A stretch of DNA of 64,000 nucleotides from Amblyomma americanum (lineage: Eukaryota > Arthropoda > Arachnida > Ixodida > Ixodidae), in NCBI RefSeq assembly GCF_052857255.1, contig NC_135505.1, forward strand, positions 41,563,864 to 41,627,863, read 5' to 3'. Below are positions 48,896 through 60,684 of this stretch, one piece after another. The notes beneath the pieces are model-generated. The model saw only the letters and a program-made list of their open reading frames with translations, was not told where the DNA came from and did not search any database. A program made the position numbers and the translations under genes. Position 1 is the first letter of the stretch, and the number at the start of each line of letters is the position of its first letter.

Positions 48896-50644
48896 CAGTC
48901 CACGAGTTGATTACGTAGGTTGAACTGCTGTAAATACGTGGTCCGGATGTATATTTTAGCACAGAGCCATGGCTGAGCCGTAATATTGACGACTCTGAGA
49001 CAGGTTCTTGGTATTATGCCCTCATTGTCATAGACAGGAATGGCCATGGTAGGGCTGTGGTAATTCCAGTGCAACAGGAAACTTAAATCTGAGAATGGTA
49101 TAGAGGATTATAAAATCGCATGGTGCACACAAAACATCTTGTTCAGGTGATTTTACTTTAACAGGAATTGACTAGGATAATTTAGCAATTGAGAACAATA
49201 GGAAAAAGCAGCGAGTGGCTGAGTTTACGAAGGCGCTCTATAGCCTTCTCGTCCAGCAAATTTGTAACACCTTGCGCCGCTGGCGAGAAACAAAGTGAAA
49301 AGTACAGACATGAAAGGAAAACAGGACGCTGTTGCAGAGATTACGGCGCGAATATTGCACTGCGGAAAACCTGAGGGATGTCTTACACTGCAGCTGAGTG
49401 TAGTTGATTATCCTTTTCTGTGTCCATTGCACAATGCATAAAAAAGCTCACCATTGTTTGATGCACTCAAGACTAGCCTGATATCAAACCTGGAAGCAAC
49501 GAGATGCTTTATATTTTGCTCTAGCGGAACAAGTATTAGCTTCTATGAATAAGCTTTGTCCGTTGCTTGATTAAGCTCATGAGTCTTACTAAGTTTTCTT
49601 CACATGATTGTAAGGCCACATTCTTACAGCCGGTTTTTCGCTTCCTCCGTCATCGCCGGAGCCGACGGAGGGAGATGATTTTGGACCGGTTTCCCACCCA
49701 AATCGGGCGGCCGCTGCAGCTGGGCCCTGCTCTACGTGCGTCGGCGACTGAGCCCCGCCCCACAAAAAACGTGCCAGTCACAGCGCGAGCTCGCGTCGCG
49801 TGACCAACGGCTTGCTTGCTGCGAGCGAGAGATGGCGCTGGCGAGCGTCGCGGCTTCGGCCGGAGCGTGGATGCGCGGGCGCCCAGGACCCGGCCAAGCA
49901 AGCCATCACCACATGCCGGGCTGCCAGCGTCATGTGCCTCCGGGACATGAACGTTTGAGTGCAGTGGGGCCGTGCGGGTGCCCAAGGACCTGCGCGTCCT
50001 AAACTCCCCTGAGTCTCATAAAGTTTCAACCACCATCACCGGGCGCAAGAAAAGAAGCCCCCCCCCCTTTTTTTTTCTTTTCTCCGTCGTTAGAGGCACA
50101 TGTCTTGCGCCCCGAAAAGCGCCCGCTGCCAAGGAACGGAGAGTGGATGACGGTTTTATTTCATTTGGCAATACACGAGGCGTTCCAGGTAAACGAGTCT
50201 CCCATGAGTGTAGTGTTTGCATTGGACGCGGGATATACGATAAGCGAATTTGCATCTGTTGCGCCCAAGTAACACCACTGTTGTCCATTTGGATTTCTCG
50301 CGCTATCTTTTAGAGCTTGAAGAAAAAATGACTCTGACAGTACCTTGCTCTGAACAAGGAGTTAATATTTAAAAAGCTAGCTAGTCAGTCCTAACTAATT
50401 AATGGACTGTGCAGTGCGAAAAAGAAAGTTAGGCAGGGTCTAATCATGATTATACCAAAGGTCGAGCGAAAGCATTTTGGCAATGGCCCAGACCAGATTT
50501 GGAGGTCGTCAACGCATCGGGCACGCTCACCTATGATTGCACGCTCAATATGGTTGGACGCTCGTTATGGTTGGTCCAAATCGGCCGAGGTCCAATTTCG
50601 GGGCTAGCCCGGGTGAAAATTTCGGGGCTAGCCCGGGAGACTGC
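48896..50644. other. Unassigned stretch with a CpG-rich block
   Basis: 49,650-49,990 is strongly GC- and CpG-rich, with a CCCCGCCCC box at about 49,753 and a GAGAGATGGCGCTGGCG start-like context near 49,828; no domain can be read in the ORFs. 50,593-50,635 holds ATTTCGGGGCTAGCCCGGG twice in tandem. The remainder is featureless. Confidence 0.35.
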
Positions 50645-51858
50645 CATCGTAATTTGTACATTAACGATATTGTACACATCTGCTCAGATACCAAGTTCGT
50701 TATATATGCCGACGACACGAGTGCTTTGGTGCCATCACGTTCTGAAGCTGAAGGAATTACTAAAGCAAATATTTTTCTGCGCAAATTGGACTCGTGGATT
50801 TCCAGCAATCAATTAAAACTTAACGCAAACAAAACAAAGGTGGTAATTTTTCGACCAAAAAGTAAACAAATTTCGTTACAAAGAACCGTAATGTTTAGAT
50901 CCGCAGCCATTGATGTGGTAGATACTGTCAAGGTGTTAGGGGTATATTTTACTTCAACTTTACAATGGAATGATCATGTAAACAGTCTAATCAGCAAACT
51001 GAGCTGCATAACTGAAATTTTAAATCGCAACCGCTATACTCTTCCAAAAAAGTTAAACTAATGGTCTATAACGCTCTCTTTGTTTCCCACCTAAACTACT
51101 CTCATTTAGTCTGGGGAACATCAACAAAAACTAATCTGTTGAAGCTTGAAAGGCTACAGAAAAAAATAGTACGAATAATTGAAAACGTTGAATACACAGC
51201 GCCTTCTTCAGATATCTTTTCTTCGCTTAATTTATTGAAAGTAAGAAATATTTACGAATACAAATTATGCAGGCAGTACCGTTTAAGTGTCCAACGAGAG
51301 AGTACAGTTTTTACTGAAATGGCAGAACTAAAACCCAATTATCCCATCAACAGCACCAGAACACCAGAACGATGGAAAGTTCCAAAATGTCGTACTGCCT
51401 ATGGAACACAAACACTCCGGTATAACCTTCCGCGATTATTGAATGCTGCAGAAAAAGAAGGCGCTGATGTATCCAATATGTCACTTCCAAATATGTACAA
51501 ATATTTTGCTACTCATACTCTTTTTTGTGAATGAACGCACAGGTCTATCTTTATGTTCAATTACATCGCATTGTTTACTTTTCACAAAAAAAATGTTTTT
51601 CCAGGAGTCCAAACCCAGTGTTCTATTGAAACTCTTATTTAGGCTTATTTTATTTTGTGATGCGATATAGTGCTGTTTATTATTTTTTTTCCCTCTTTGC
51701 AACAAAAAAAAAATGTGTGTCTATTGTCCCGCTCTGCTGCTGTATGCACTGTAAGGGGGCGGAGGATTTTTCAAGCCACAAATGTACGGTTTTTCCCTCC
51801 GCCTCCTTTCACTTCTTTGTGGAGAATAAAACTTGTATGTATGTATGTATGTATGTAT
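50645..51858 (+). pseudogene. CR1/L2-like LINE: RT C-terminal half and (TATG)n tail
   Basis: Plus-strand RT from LYINDIVHICSDTKFVIYAD through catalytic YADDTS and FLRKLDSWISSNQLKLNANK, then VLGVYFTSTLQWNDHV (50,645-51,059). The frame shifts by one at the A-run near 51,046-51,051, where one base is missing, and continues with YNALFVSHLNYSHLVWG and LERLQKKIVRIIENV to a stop at 51,534. A 300-bp 3' UTR has AATAAAAC just before (TATG)n at 51,834-51,858. The absence of RNase H and the microsatellite tail fit a CR1/L2-type element. It is 5' truncated just before the RT catalytic core. Confidence 0.85.
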
Positions 51859-54107
51859 CGAGTACATTGAAATTAGCCTGAAAATAGATATTGGTCCAAA
51901 TCGATGAAGGTCAAATTTTTGCGGGGTGGGATGCGCAATATTTCGGAAACGACTCGGGTCTCATTTAGAGACACCATCGCATTGGCCATAGTCAAAATAT
52001 GCTTGTCATATGACTTAAAGCTGTTGCTATGAAATCGCTAAGTGCGAAGGTCACTTCAAGGTCATATACACAAACCGGACTGAAACTCATGTTTTGCCTT
52101 GAATATATACTGCAGATTAGTCCACACGACCCTCAGCAGTACTGAACCCATTTTACGCGCCTAGGACACTCTTTCGAATGTTAAAAACGCGGTTAGATTT
52201 AGCTGGACACTTGCTCTATTTTTTACATGGATAGAGAGAAACTTAGGGCAAAAATTCATCCCTTTACTCAACAAAATATCGGCTAGTTCGAGCACATACA
52301 GTAAATACACAAATGTAAAATACAAGGATTTGCGATAGGCATGGTTGTACACACAGATGTATATCAGAATAAAAGGCATTAAAACAGACAGGAATGTCAG
52401 TAAAACGATCCGGTATGGAATGCTACTAGCATGACGGATTGATATACTTCAGACACTCATTGAGTTCCGCTATCGAGAAAAATCTGAAAATTTGCACGTG
52501 TATTAGCCGATACTGGTAAAATATTTTCCAAACTGTTTTGCTAGCCTAATTCTCGAACGTTAGTATAAAGACCAATCTAGCCAGCCCTGGCAAACCATTC
52601 CTGTATGGAGAACAGAGTTCATTACACACTACATGTGTTCGATTTCGTTCATATTGGCCAGCATAATGTGACTGCAGTGCACACAGCGCTTTAATAGTAA
52701 GGTCGAAACGGGATTATTGCATGGAACACTAACTAAAAGATTATTTACTCCAGTATCTATCCCTGCCCATATTGCACTGCTTTCTCGACGATTTTCTTGA
52801 ATACCGATCGCTTTCTTTGCGGAGTACACGGTAGAAGTGGTAACCGCGAGCGTGTCCGCTCCACTCTAGAGGACATCCTCGCAGGTCTTGTTTTCTCGAC
52901 TGACGCCTTTCACCCATTATCATTGGAAACTTTACGCTGCCAAGAGGAAAAGGAGCGGTATGAGCTGTGGGAGTGAATATTTAGCTTTTCCTTCGGTTAG
53001 ACAGACGCGCGCTCCAGGCTACACATGAACCGATGTCGGTGCAATGCTTCCTTAACATATTCTACTTCGAAAGGCACGTTCGAACGTGTAATATGTTGTG
53101 CTGTTGAGGGCTTTGTCGTCGTAGATTTCATCTTTTAGTGCCGAAAGCTTGAGAATTGATTAGAAGTTACTATTACTTTGCTACGTCAAAGGCTAACGCT
53201 GAAAGAATTCAAATGGCTGCGCTCACTTGCATGCGTGCGTAGATTCCCGAATATGATGCACTAGTTGCCCATTGTTACAGGGTTGAGGTGAAAAGAATTT
53301 TGTCTCCGCGCCATGTCCGGAGTGTGACTAATGACAAAGCAGATGCATGCACTCTGCAAGCACGAATTGGCGAAAATGAAACAAGTCAACACTGCACAAG
53401 GATTTTTTGAAGTTGTGGAGGTCGCCCAGGAGGGCGACCGCGGCCACCTTTATTGAGGGCTGCCGGAGATGAGAGTGTGAAGCGGCGGCGGTAGCGTCCG
53501 GCCTTGGTCAAGGTCTTTGTTGTTGTTACCCTCATACTATGGCACATGCCTATATAGGGGGATTGGCAAAGAATTGGGGGCACAGAGTGTTTTTCAGGTA
53601 AATATTACCTGGACGAAAATAAAATGAATGCTGAGGAAGGAAGAAGTAAACAAAAAGGAATAGCGAAATGAAACGGGAAATGCATAACACACGCAGAAGA
53701 TCGAGGCTGATGTTTATACCGAAGTGGTTAAATGATAATGATAATAGTAAGAATAAAAATAATATTGGCAAAAAATTTACCACGGTAGCCAATTTGATTC
53801 CATGAAAAACTTTTGGACAGCGGTAGAAACAGACTTGTGGCTGTACCTAAGTATGGTGCCTCCAAACGACTGGTCAATGTCCGGAGCGTTTCCTCCAGCG
53901 CGTGCTGGGGACATATTCTCCTTTTTCGCACTTCACCACTGCGAGCCGCGCGGGTCACTGCAAAGTAGATGCACAATAAACTCAGAAATAAGTGGCCGGC
54001 TGCATGCGAAGAGCAGGTAAACAACAAAATGCATTCTGTAGAGCCCACTTAAGGAGAATGCAAAATCAACTAGGCATCATGAATGTATTGCTTAAGTTAT
54101 TTTCTGT
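51859..54107. other. Unassigned stretch
   Basis: 51,880-51,990 (TTGGTCCAAATCG...) resembles 50,570-50,650, so the LINE may lie inside a repeat of which both flanks remain. A perfect 8-bp stem with 4-base loop (GGTCGCCC-AGGA-GGGCGACC) is at 53,420-53,439. 53,440-53,600 looks like a dispersed repeat but I cannot name it. Confidence 0.35.
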
Positions 54108-54350
54108 CGGCTGCGCATCGGACACACAAACCTTACACAAAAGTTCTTACTGACAAAATAAGCCAAACCTCTTCGTAATGTGTGGTGATGAACTCACTGC
54201 AAACCATATTTTAGTTTCCTGTACGAAACTTGGACTAGAAAAATTAATTTCGATCATTTTACAATACATTCTTTTGCACCCCATTTTAATTTTCAGTGAT
54301 GGAAAATGTGTTGATTTCTCAAAAAAATTTTTTAAGTTTCTCTAAGAAAC
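54108..54350 (+). pseudogene. I/Jockey-like LINE C-terminal tail fragment
   Basis: The plus strand gives RLRIGHTNLTQKFLLTK (54,108-54,158), a hallmark of the C-terminal region of RNase H-bearing LINE ORF2 proteins. After an in-frame stop at 54,159-54,161 and a frame change, CGDELTANHILVSCTKLG follows (54,181 on), the Cys/His zinc-like motif. About 50 residues of decaying sequence continue. It corresponds to the part missing from the LINE at 35-42 kb, but strand and distance make it a separate copy. Confidence 0.75.
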
Positions 54351-55605
54351 TAGCGTTTTAAACAAGCTGTTGGCATTAAAACCTTCATAATGCCCTTAAG
54401 ACAGCCTAAACATGTGTTTGGCACATCATAGGCTTAGCTGCCTTTGGGCTACTACGATCAATATACCGTAATGGGCAGACTATAGTTCGCGGACTATAAA
54501 AAAAATATTTTTAGTTCGCTTTTGAGAGCTGAAGAAGCCGGCTGCTGGCTGTAAAAGAGAGAAAAAACGGGCACCGAGTGTGCGCCTGCGACATGTTACC
54601 GCAGTAAATAAGACAGCGAGATCAACTCCGATATCCAAGCAAACGCTCTCGTGGTAGCGAAGATTATAGCTGCTTTCCAGTGCTTTGATTTTTGAGCACA
54701 CGCGGACAACCTTTTGAAAGTAAATACATAATAATATATGGAGGGGGGGGGGGGGGGGGGCATAAACGTAGATATAACGTCAGGGAAGGCGCATTAATGG
54801 TTTCGATGATTATGAAAATAAGAAGAGCATTCTTTTTATTAAAAAATACGTTTAATCAAAATTTGCGCCTGCGATCTATACAGCGGTTGCGGACTATAGC
54901 CTGCAAATTACGGTAAGTAAGTAAAACATTGGTGTAGGATAAGTTATCTTAGTTGATTGATGGCAACCACAGAAGTATTATTACAAATGCTACGCGCGCA
55001 ACTTCAGCTCCTCTTGACTCACTACTGTGCTGTTTGATTAGTTTGGCGAGCTCTTCAGTCAGCGCAAGCAATAATGGTCGATAAGAGGACACTGGCTTCC
55101 ACCGTGCCAATATCACGCATAACGCACAGCAGCCTGTACTACCGCGTTAAATAAAGTGAGTGTTGGTACGCAGAACCCTGTAAGAAATGATTCAAAGCAC
55201 GAAAACACAGCGTGAACTTTCACAAAGAATTTAAAAAGTGCGCACAACTGCTAGCACAGCGCTAAGGAGCACGCAACACCGTATCAGCCTTAACAACGTT
55301 GAAAATGGTTTGGGTGTTTGAGTGCGACGCTCCGTTAGTGAATCCTCTTACCCCACCTCTCCACGTTACAGATGTTCCTCGAGCCAGTTTGGCACATGAA
55401 TTCTGTGGTCGCGACGATGGTCGATGACCGTGATCATGTTTGACTATGTTTAACGGGGGTGCCTGCTTGCACACTCATATATTAAGCACGCAGTTACGGT
55501 TTACTGAAGACAGCTGTCCATACTTGTAAGAGGCCGACTAACGGTGGATTTCCATATCAGCTCAGCCAGAAGAAACGCTTTCATCAGTGCGTGCAACATT
55601 CTAGC
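54351..55605. other. No gene recognised; poly-G run
   Basis: The only notable item is an uninterrupted run of 18 G at 54,743-54,760. ORFs are short and without motifs. Confidence 0.4.
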
Positions 55606-55985
55606 AGCGTCTCCAGTGCGAGAACATTAAGAGCGAGGGCTGAAACATTGGGAACAGCCGTTTTAGACTCGAGCATGTGAGCGAAGGAGCCCAACTGGAT
55701 CAAAATAAAGGCGTCAAGAAACGCGTGCAACGTCGTAGTTAGGCCTGCAGAGCGAGCAGCGTGAACAGCGGGACGTGCGACATTGAGAACCACCCTTTTA
55801 GTCTGGAGTACAAAATGAAAAAAATAAATACGTCCAGCAATGTGCGCAGTATCACTGCTAGACCAGTACAACGAGAAGATTTAAGAGCGGGGCTGACATA
55901 ACAGAAACCGGAACTTCGACACGAGCCCGGGAAAGAGTCCAACTGCGGCCGAACGAATACGTCAGGCAGTGCCCGAAGCTTGAAA
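55606..55985. repeat. Diverged tandem repeat, ~120-140-bp unit, three copies
   Basis: Three successive blocks (about 55,606-55,741, 55,742-55,861, 55,862-55,985) share an order of short matches: AAGAGCG(A/G)GGCTGA, AACAT-GGGAAC or its variants, TTTTAG-CT-GAG, CCAACTG and A(A/T)ACGTC or GGCGTC, then GTGC-CAAC-like ends. On the minus strand each block contains an open Leu/Phe/Ala-rich stretch (LHAFLDAFILIQ, LRTLLDVFIFFIL, LRALPDVFVRPQL), consistent with duplication of an in-frame segment, perhaps once coding. Confidence 0.5.
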
Positions 55986-56844
55986 GATTGATGATTTACT
56001 GCGAATAAAGGCTGCAGTCGCTCGTGCGTCACGCTAGGCCTCCATATAGATAACAATTGAGCAGTGAATAACGGTCACTTAGCGCGCAAAGGAGCAAATC
56101 CACCGCATTACCGAAGTTTCTTTGGCCTATAATGTGCAGCGAAACGATTGTGCGAACCGCGTTGTTTTTCCCGCATGGAGTAAGGATAAGCATTTTTTGG
56201 CCTCTCCGCGGCTGCAGCAACCATAAGCGCAACACAAGCTTGCCATCGTAAGAACACATAAACCCTGTCACGGTTGGTGAAACTTCCCGTCAGAACTGCA
56301 TCACACAAAAATAAAGCGAATCACTCCCGGGAATGGCGCCGCCGTCTGCTACACAGCGAAAAACTGCGAGTGAACACGTCACTACGGTGTTTCTACGAAT
56401 TGCAGTAGCAGCTCTCCGGGGCCGTGACAGGTGAGTGGGAAAGTGGCAAACCTCAAAGCTTCTCATTGCTTTTGGTGCGCTCACATGCTTTAGCACAGCG
56501 AACTGCTCATTAAGCCCTACAAACAGCTGGCACTGAATCTCGCGTCACGCCGGCGAGGTAAGCGGCAGTCAGTTTTCTTTCCGGTGCATTAAACCCCAAC
56601 TCGATGAATACATCCTAGCCGTAGGGGCGTACGCTGGAGCCTGTCTGCGCTTGGGCGAGGCGCGAGCAGACGTGAGAGGCGCGCATGGCTTTTGTCCGTC
56701 CCCAATGTAGATTATACACTCGTTAGGGGGCTGTCTCGCCACCTTTCCGGCCGATGGCGCGTTGCCTTGGACAGAATGTCGAGCATGCGCGTAGAAAAGG
56801 CAGAAAGACCTTACATCAGTCAAGCGCACAATTTATTCAAAAAA
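55986..56844. other. No recognisable feature
   Basis: Moderately GC-rich with ORFs under 90 codons and no motif. Confidence 0.35.
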
Positions 56845-57184
56845 CTAATGTAAATAAGCGCATTCAGGTGAATATATTTGTGCAGACGTGTCACTGACAC
56901 AACGTTCGGACAACTTTCTGATATAATAAGCCTTTAAAACGAGCCTAGCCTTATCATTATCGCTCTTGCCAAGAATCATGGCCTTCTCCAATCTTGCCCT
57001 ACACGTGCACGAATCAAGGTGCCGCGCGAGATTAGCACTAGCTTCATTTTCTGTGTTTCTGGCATGCACCCGTAGCCGGTAATTAATACAGCGGCCAGTT
57101 TGGCCAAAGTATGAAGCCCCACATGAGAGGGGAATGCTGTACACCACACCTGTTGCACATTTAGCGTAGGCGAACCCGTGCTTT
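56845..57184 (-). pseudogene. Penelope-like element fragment: GIY-YIG nuclease
   Basis: A 100-codon minus-strand ORF with KCATGVVYSIPLSCGAS, YFGQTGRCINYRLRVH, LARHLDSCTCRARLEKA, then a KARLVLKAYYIRK block and CVSDTS. This is the complete GIY-YIG nuclease domain of a Penelope-like element, with no stop inside. The RT part is absent; the sequence breaks at about 57,184, where a CpG-rich block begins. It closely resembles the same region of the plus-strand PLE at 60.1-60.46 kb, so the two are family members in opposite orientation. Confidence 0.85.
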
Positions 57185-57483
57185 TTAAAGCGAAAGCTTT
57201 ATTGGCCTCAAGCTCGGGATTTCGCCGTGGCGGTACTCCATCGAGGCACGTGACGTCACAACGCGCGCCTGGCCGCGGAAGGTCACTGTGCTTCGCGCGC
57301 TCGAGCGCCATGTGGCATGACGTCACACCGCGCCGCTCGCCGCCGTTTGGTAGGACGTGACAACGCGTTCCTCGTCGTTGCGCTCGCCTCCGCTCGCTTC
57401 GACCGCTGCGTCGCTTGCGTGATAAGATGTTACAGGATTGAAAAGCAGAGCTGGCGTGCGCCGCAACGACAGCTGAGGCGACA
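57185..57483. other. CpG-rich block with CRE-like sites
   Basis: GC-rich with TGACGTCA at about 57,249 and 57,318 and several GCGCTCG-like words. It begins with GCGAAAGCTTTATTGGCC and resembles a repeat family I associate with tick genomes, so the CRE-like sites may belong to the repeat rather than to a host promoter. Confidence 0.35.
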
Positions 57484-57750
57484 GTATGGACGGCGACAAT
57501 TCTGATAAGCTGGATGAGGCCTGGAATTGCCAGCGTAACGAGATGAAGAGGAAAGGAATCGCCCAGGAAACAAACAGCGCGCTGAAGGACTGGCTAAAAG
57601 CCGCCGTGAATATGCCGCCGCGAGACAGGCACGTTTAACGTCCGGTGTCTCGACCGCTAGCAGCACCGACTGCAGCCGGAGGAGAGACCTGAGCCCTGCT
57701 TCACTGAAGACGGCCCGTGATGAACGATGGAACGCGACCAAGAGACGTTA
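57484..57750 (+). pseudogene. Degenerate Arg/Glu-rich ORF, possibly STPR-like
   Basis: From ATG 57,484 a charged frame runs MDGDNSDKLDEAWNCQRNEM to QETN, then a neighbouring frame gives QRAEGLAKSRREYAAARQAR and further Arg-rich sequence. The register of Arg, Ala and Glu is reminiscent of STPR-type peptide repeats, but only one unit is visible and a frame change is needed. It may belong to the repeat starting at 57,185. Low confidence. Confidence 0.2.
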
Positions 57751-58071
57751 GCGGCGGGCTCAAGAAACCGAAGAACAACGTGCCGTTAGCCTATAGAATA
57801 GGCGGAAGAGTGACGCGACCGCTTCAATCCTTGGAGAGCCCCAGTGCTGAAATCAAACTAGGACCAACAGATCATACTGGAAGTTCATGCCTGTGCTTCA
57901 TAGTTGTGGAATATGTGAACAAGGCCAACCGGGCTGTTTCAGACATTCTTCCGCTACATATATCCTGGCATAGCCGAGATAAGCCACTGCCATTTTTGTT
58001 GCAGCCCCTGCCGGCACAACCAGTGATGCGATGGCATAGCTTAGACAGCTTGCTGAGTGCAGAGAACACCA

Positions 58072-60684
58072 AGTAAACAACATGCAGCACCAAGCAGCCC
58101 GGCAGCTTGCTCTCCTGAACTGCATTTCTAGTACAGCAGGCCCATCGTTTTCCTTCTTTTTCTCAACTCATCGATCTTATATTTGGGCACATCGGCAGCA
58201 CAACATGCCTAGCACGTCAGTTGGCCTTCTGCCTCCCGAAAGGGGTCACGCCAGACTGTATGAGTGCCATTTTGGTCCCGTTATGCCTTCGTGGGGCCAT
58301 GTGAAGCGTCTTGCCAAGATTATGCGCTCAGAGCTGTGGCGACAGATCCGGCTTTACCAAGACTGACTGAGGGTACTGTGCCAAGCAAGTACCCTTTGGG
58401 GGTCGCAAAGAGGAAGCTATTGGACTCGAAGCTTCTAGCCTCGCACCTTATTGAACCGCGATGAAGAGCTGTCGTAGGCCATCTTCTGTTAGCCTCTTGA
58501 AAAAAAAGGCCGGACCTCTAGAAGCGTGTGGTCTTCCCCGGTGGGGCCTGCGTTCCTGAAAGGATTTCACGCGTCCTGGAAAAAGGCCCCATATTCGGCA
58601 TTCAACCTAAGGTGTCCGCCCATGAATTCCTCGCCATCAACAGGAGAATTGCCTCAAAGGCGAGAAGCGAACACCAGGAATGCTACCTACTGGATGGAGT
58701 GGACTTCTTCAAAAGGTATGATAAATATCCCATGTCCTGTAAAACTGGTTCCATTGATGTCTTTTCCATTGCAAATATTTTAAAGACAATGGTTTAAGCT
58801 TACTTCAATTTGACAAAGAAGGCATGTTTGTTGCCATGCCGAATGCCTTTTTAATGAAAAGCTCTCCAAGCGGTTCACAAAAATTTTGTGCTCGTCAAAT
58901 GAAGCCAAGCCAGGGTTAAAACAAAATTCACTGCCTTTTGTAGCAGCCTGCAGTTGTCGCCCTTTGCGACTGCCATCAATGCCAACTCAAAAAAATCCTT
59001 GGATGTTTTCTTCTCGGCAAAAGCGCACAAACCAGATGTGCCATTCAGGAAAATTGTTAGCGAGAAGGGCTCATGGCAGCACAACGCCAGCCGCATCTTG
59101 TCCTGCAAGTTTAAGTGCATTCTTGTTGTCTCTTTTCTGATAAAGAAGTCACACGAAGTTGCCGATTTTGTGCAGAATAACGATCGGATGGATCTAGCCT
59201 TTTCCATTGATATACAAGACATGTCTTATTCTGTTCCACATGCTGAGCTGTTTGCTTCGGTCAAAAAAAGCAATGAAGGCTCGGGGGCGATGGCGTTTCA
59301 GAACTCAGCTGGAATCTCGGTAGATAATTTTTTAAAAATTACTAGAATACTACTTGCAGGTAACATTCATTTCTCATAACGACCAGTTTTTTTCTACAGT
59401 AAAGGCTTCTGTACTGACTCCTGTGTAGCTGCCATTTGATGTAACATATTTTTAACTTCAATTTACCGCCTTCTTGCGCATTCTTTTCAGGGGGAGGGCA
59501 ATTTTTAAAGTTTTTAGATATGTTGATGAATTTTTATTCTTTTAAGATCAGGGACCTCTGCATACCTTGATTATATTGTTTCACTTGTTTCAACTACTTT
59601 TAATCAACTCGGGAAATGCTTAGTTCTTAATCATGAACTACCTGAAAGTCAGGCGTTGAGTTTTTTAGACCTCAAGCTAATATTCTGCCGAGACCATATT
59701 TATTGGATGTACTCCCGCCAGCCAACAAAGAGCTGCTCAGCTATGACTCGGCTCATTCCAAAGTGGTTAAACGAGCAATTGCGTCGCTCTGCAAGAAATC
59801 TGCGCTTCAAAAATCTTGCCTACATAAAATGCAACAGAGTTTAAGTGAACAGGTTTCGCGACATTTAACAGCAGGCTTCCCTGGCTCGGCCATTTCAGCT
59901 GTCGTTGAAACCCTCCTGCAGAAGCATAAAGGCGCCAAGAAAAGGTCTGAACACCCTTCTTCACAGCCGGTGGTGGTCCCTTATGTACACCAACGCTCTC
60001 ACAACCTGCAAAAAGTGGATGGCAGGCACCATGTACCCTCGGTGTTCTACGCACCCAACAAGGTGTCTAAGCTCTGCCCTCGAATTACTGGTTGTGCCGG
60101 CAGAGGCTCAACAAAAAACATGGGTCTGCGTATGCTAAATGTGCAACAGCTACGGTGTACTGCACTCCCCTTTCATGTGGGGCTTCACACGTTGGCCAAA
60201 CTGGCCGCTGTATTAATGACCAGATACGGGAGCATGTCAGAAAGAGAAAATACTGATATTAGTGCTAATCTCATGCGGCATCTTGCTTCGTGCACGTGTG
60301 GGGCAAGATTGGAGAAGACCACGATTTTTGGCAAGAGCGGTAATGATAAGACTAGGCTCGTTTTAGAGGCTTATGATACCAGAAAGCTGTCCGAACGATG
60401 TGTCAGTGACACGTCTGTACACGTATATTCGTCTGAATGTGGTTTTTTAGGTTCGTTTTTTGATTAACTTGTGCGCTTTGCTGATGTACGGTCTTTGTGT
60501 CTTTTCGACGCGGATGCTAGGCATTCTGTTCTTATATATCCCCTTTACTACAGCATGAATACTCAGTTTGTAGTAGGGCACGTGAACGTGTTTTTGTGTC
60601 CCTTATCTCGTCCCTCGTCCGTTTTTTGCGCTTCCTAGTAAACAACTTTCATCTCCAACTAGCCCGGCAGCTTGCTCTCCTGAA
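58072..60684 (+). mobile_element. Penelope-like element with terminal direct repeats
   Basis: A 2.6-kb PLE on the plus strand. Its two ends carry direct repeats: AGTAAACAAC at 58,072 and 60,637, and, 24 bp on in both cases, AGCCCGGCAGCTTGCTCTCC (part of a 24-bp identity) at 58,096 and 60,661. Equal spacing over 48 bp argues for a terminal repeat, as in the pseudo-LTRs of PLEs, rather than chance. The coding part lies between. Confidence 0.75.
58190..60467 (+). pseudogene. PLE protein: RT and GIY-YIG nuclease, several frameshifts
   Basis: Plus-strand blocks in order: an N-terminal region (RLAKIMRSELWRQIRLYQD); VFPGGACVPERISRVLEKGP; FDKEGMFVAMPNAF; DVFFSAKAHKPDVPFRKIVS and SEKGSWQHNASRIL; ADFVQNNDRMDLAFSIDIQD with SVPHAELFASV (RT active-site region); AFQNSAGISVDNFL; ALSFLDLKLIF and YWMYSR; VVVPYVHQRSHNLQKVDGR; VFYAPNKVSKLCPRITGCAG; and a GIY-YIG region with GQTG- and NDQIREH-like pieces to CVSDTS (60,467 stop). 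The blocks sit in changing frames, so several indels inactivate it, but nearly the whole protein can be traced. It is the most complete PLE here. Confidence 0.85.
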
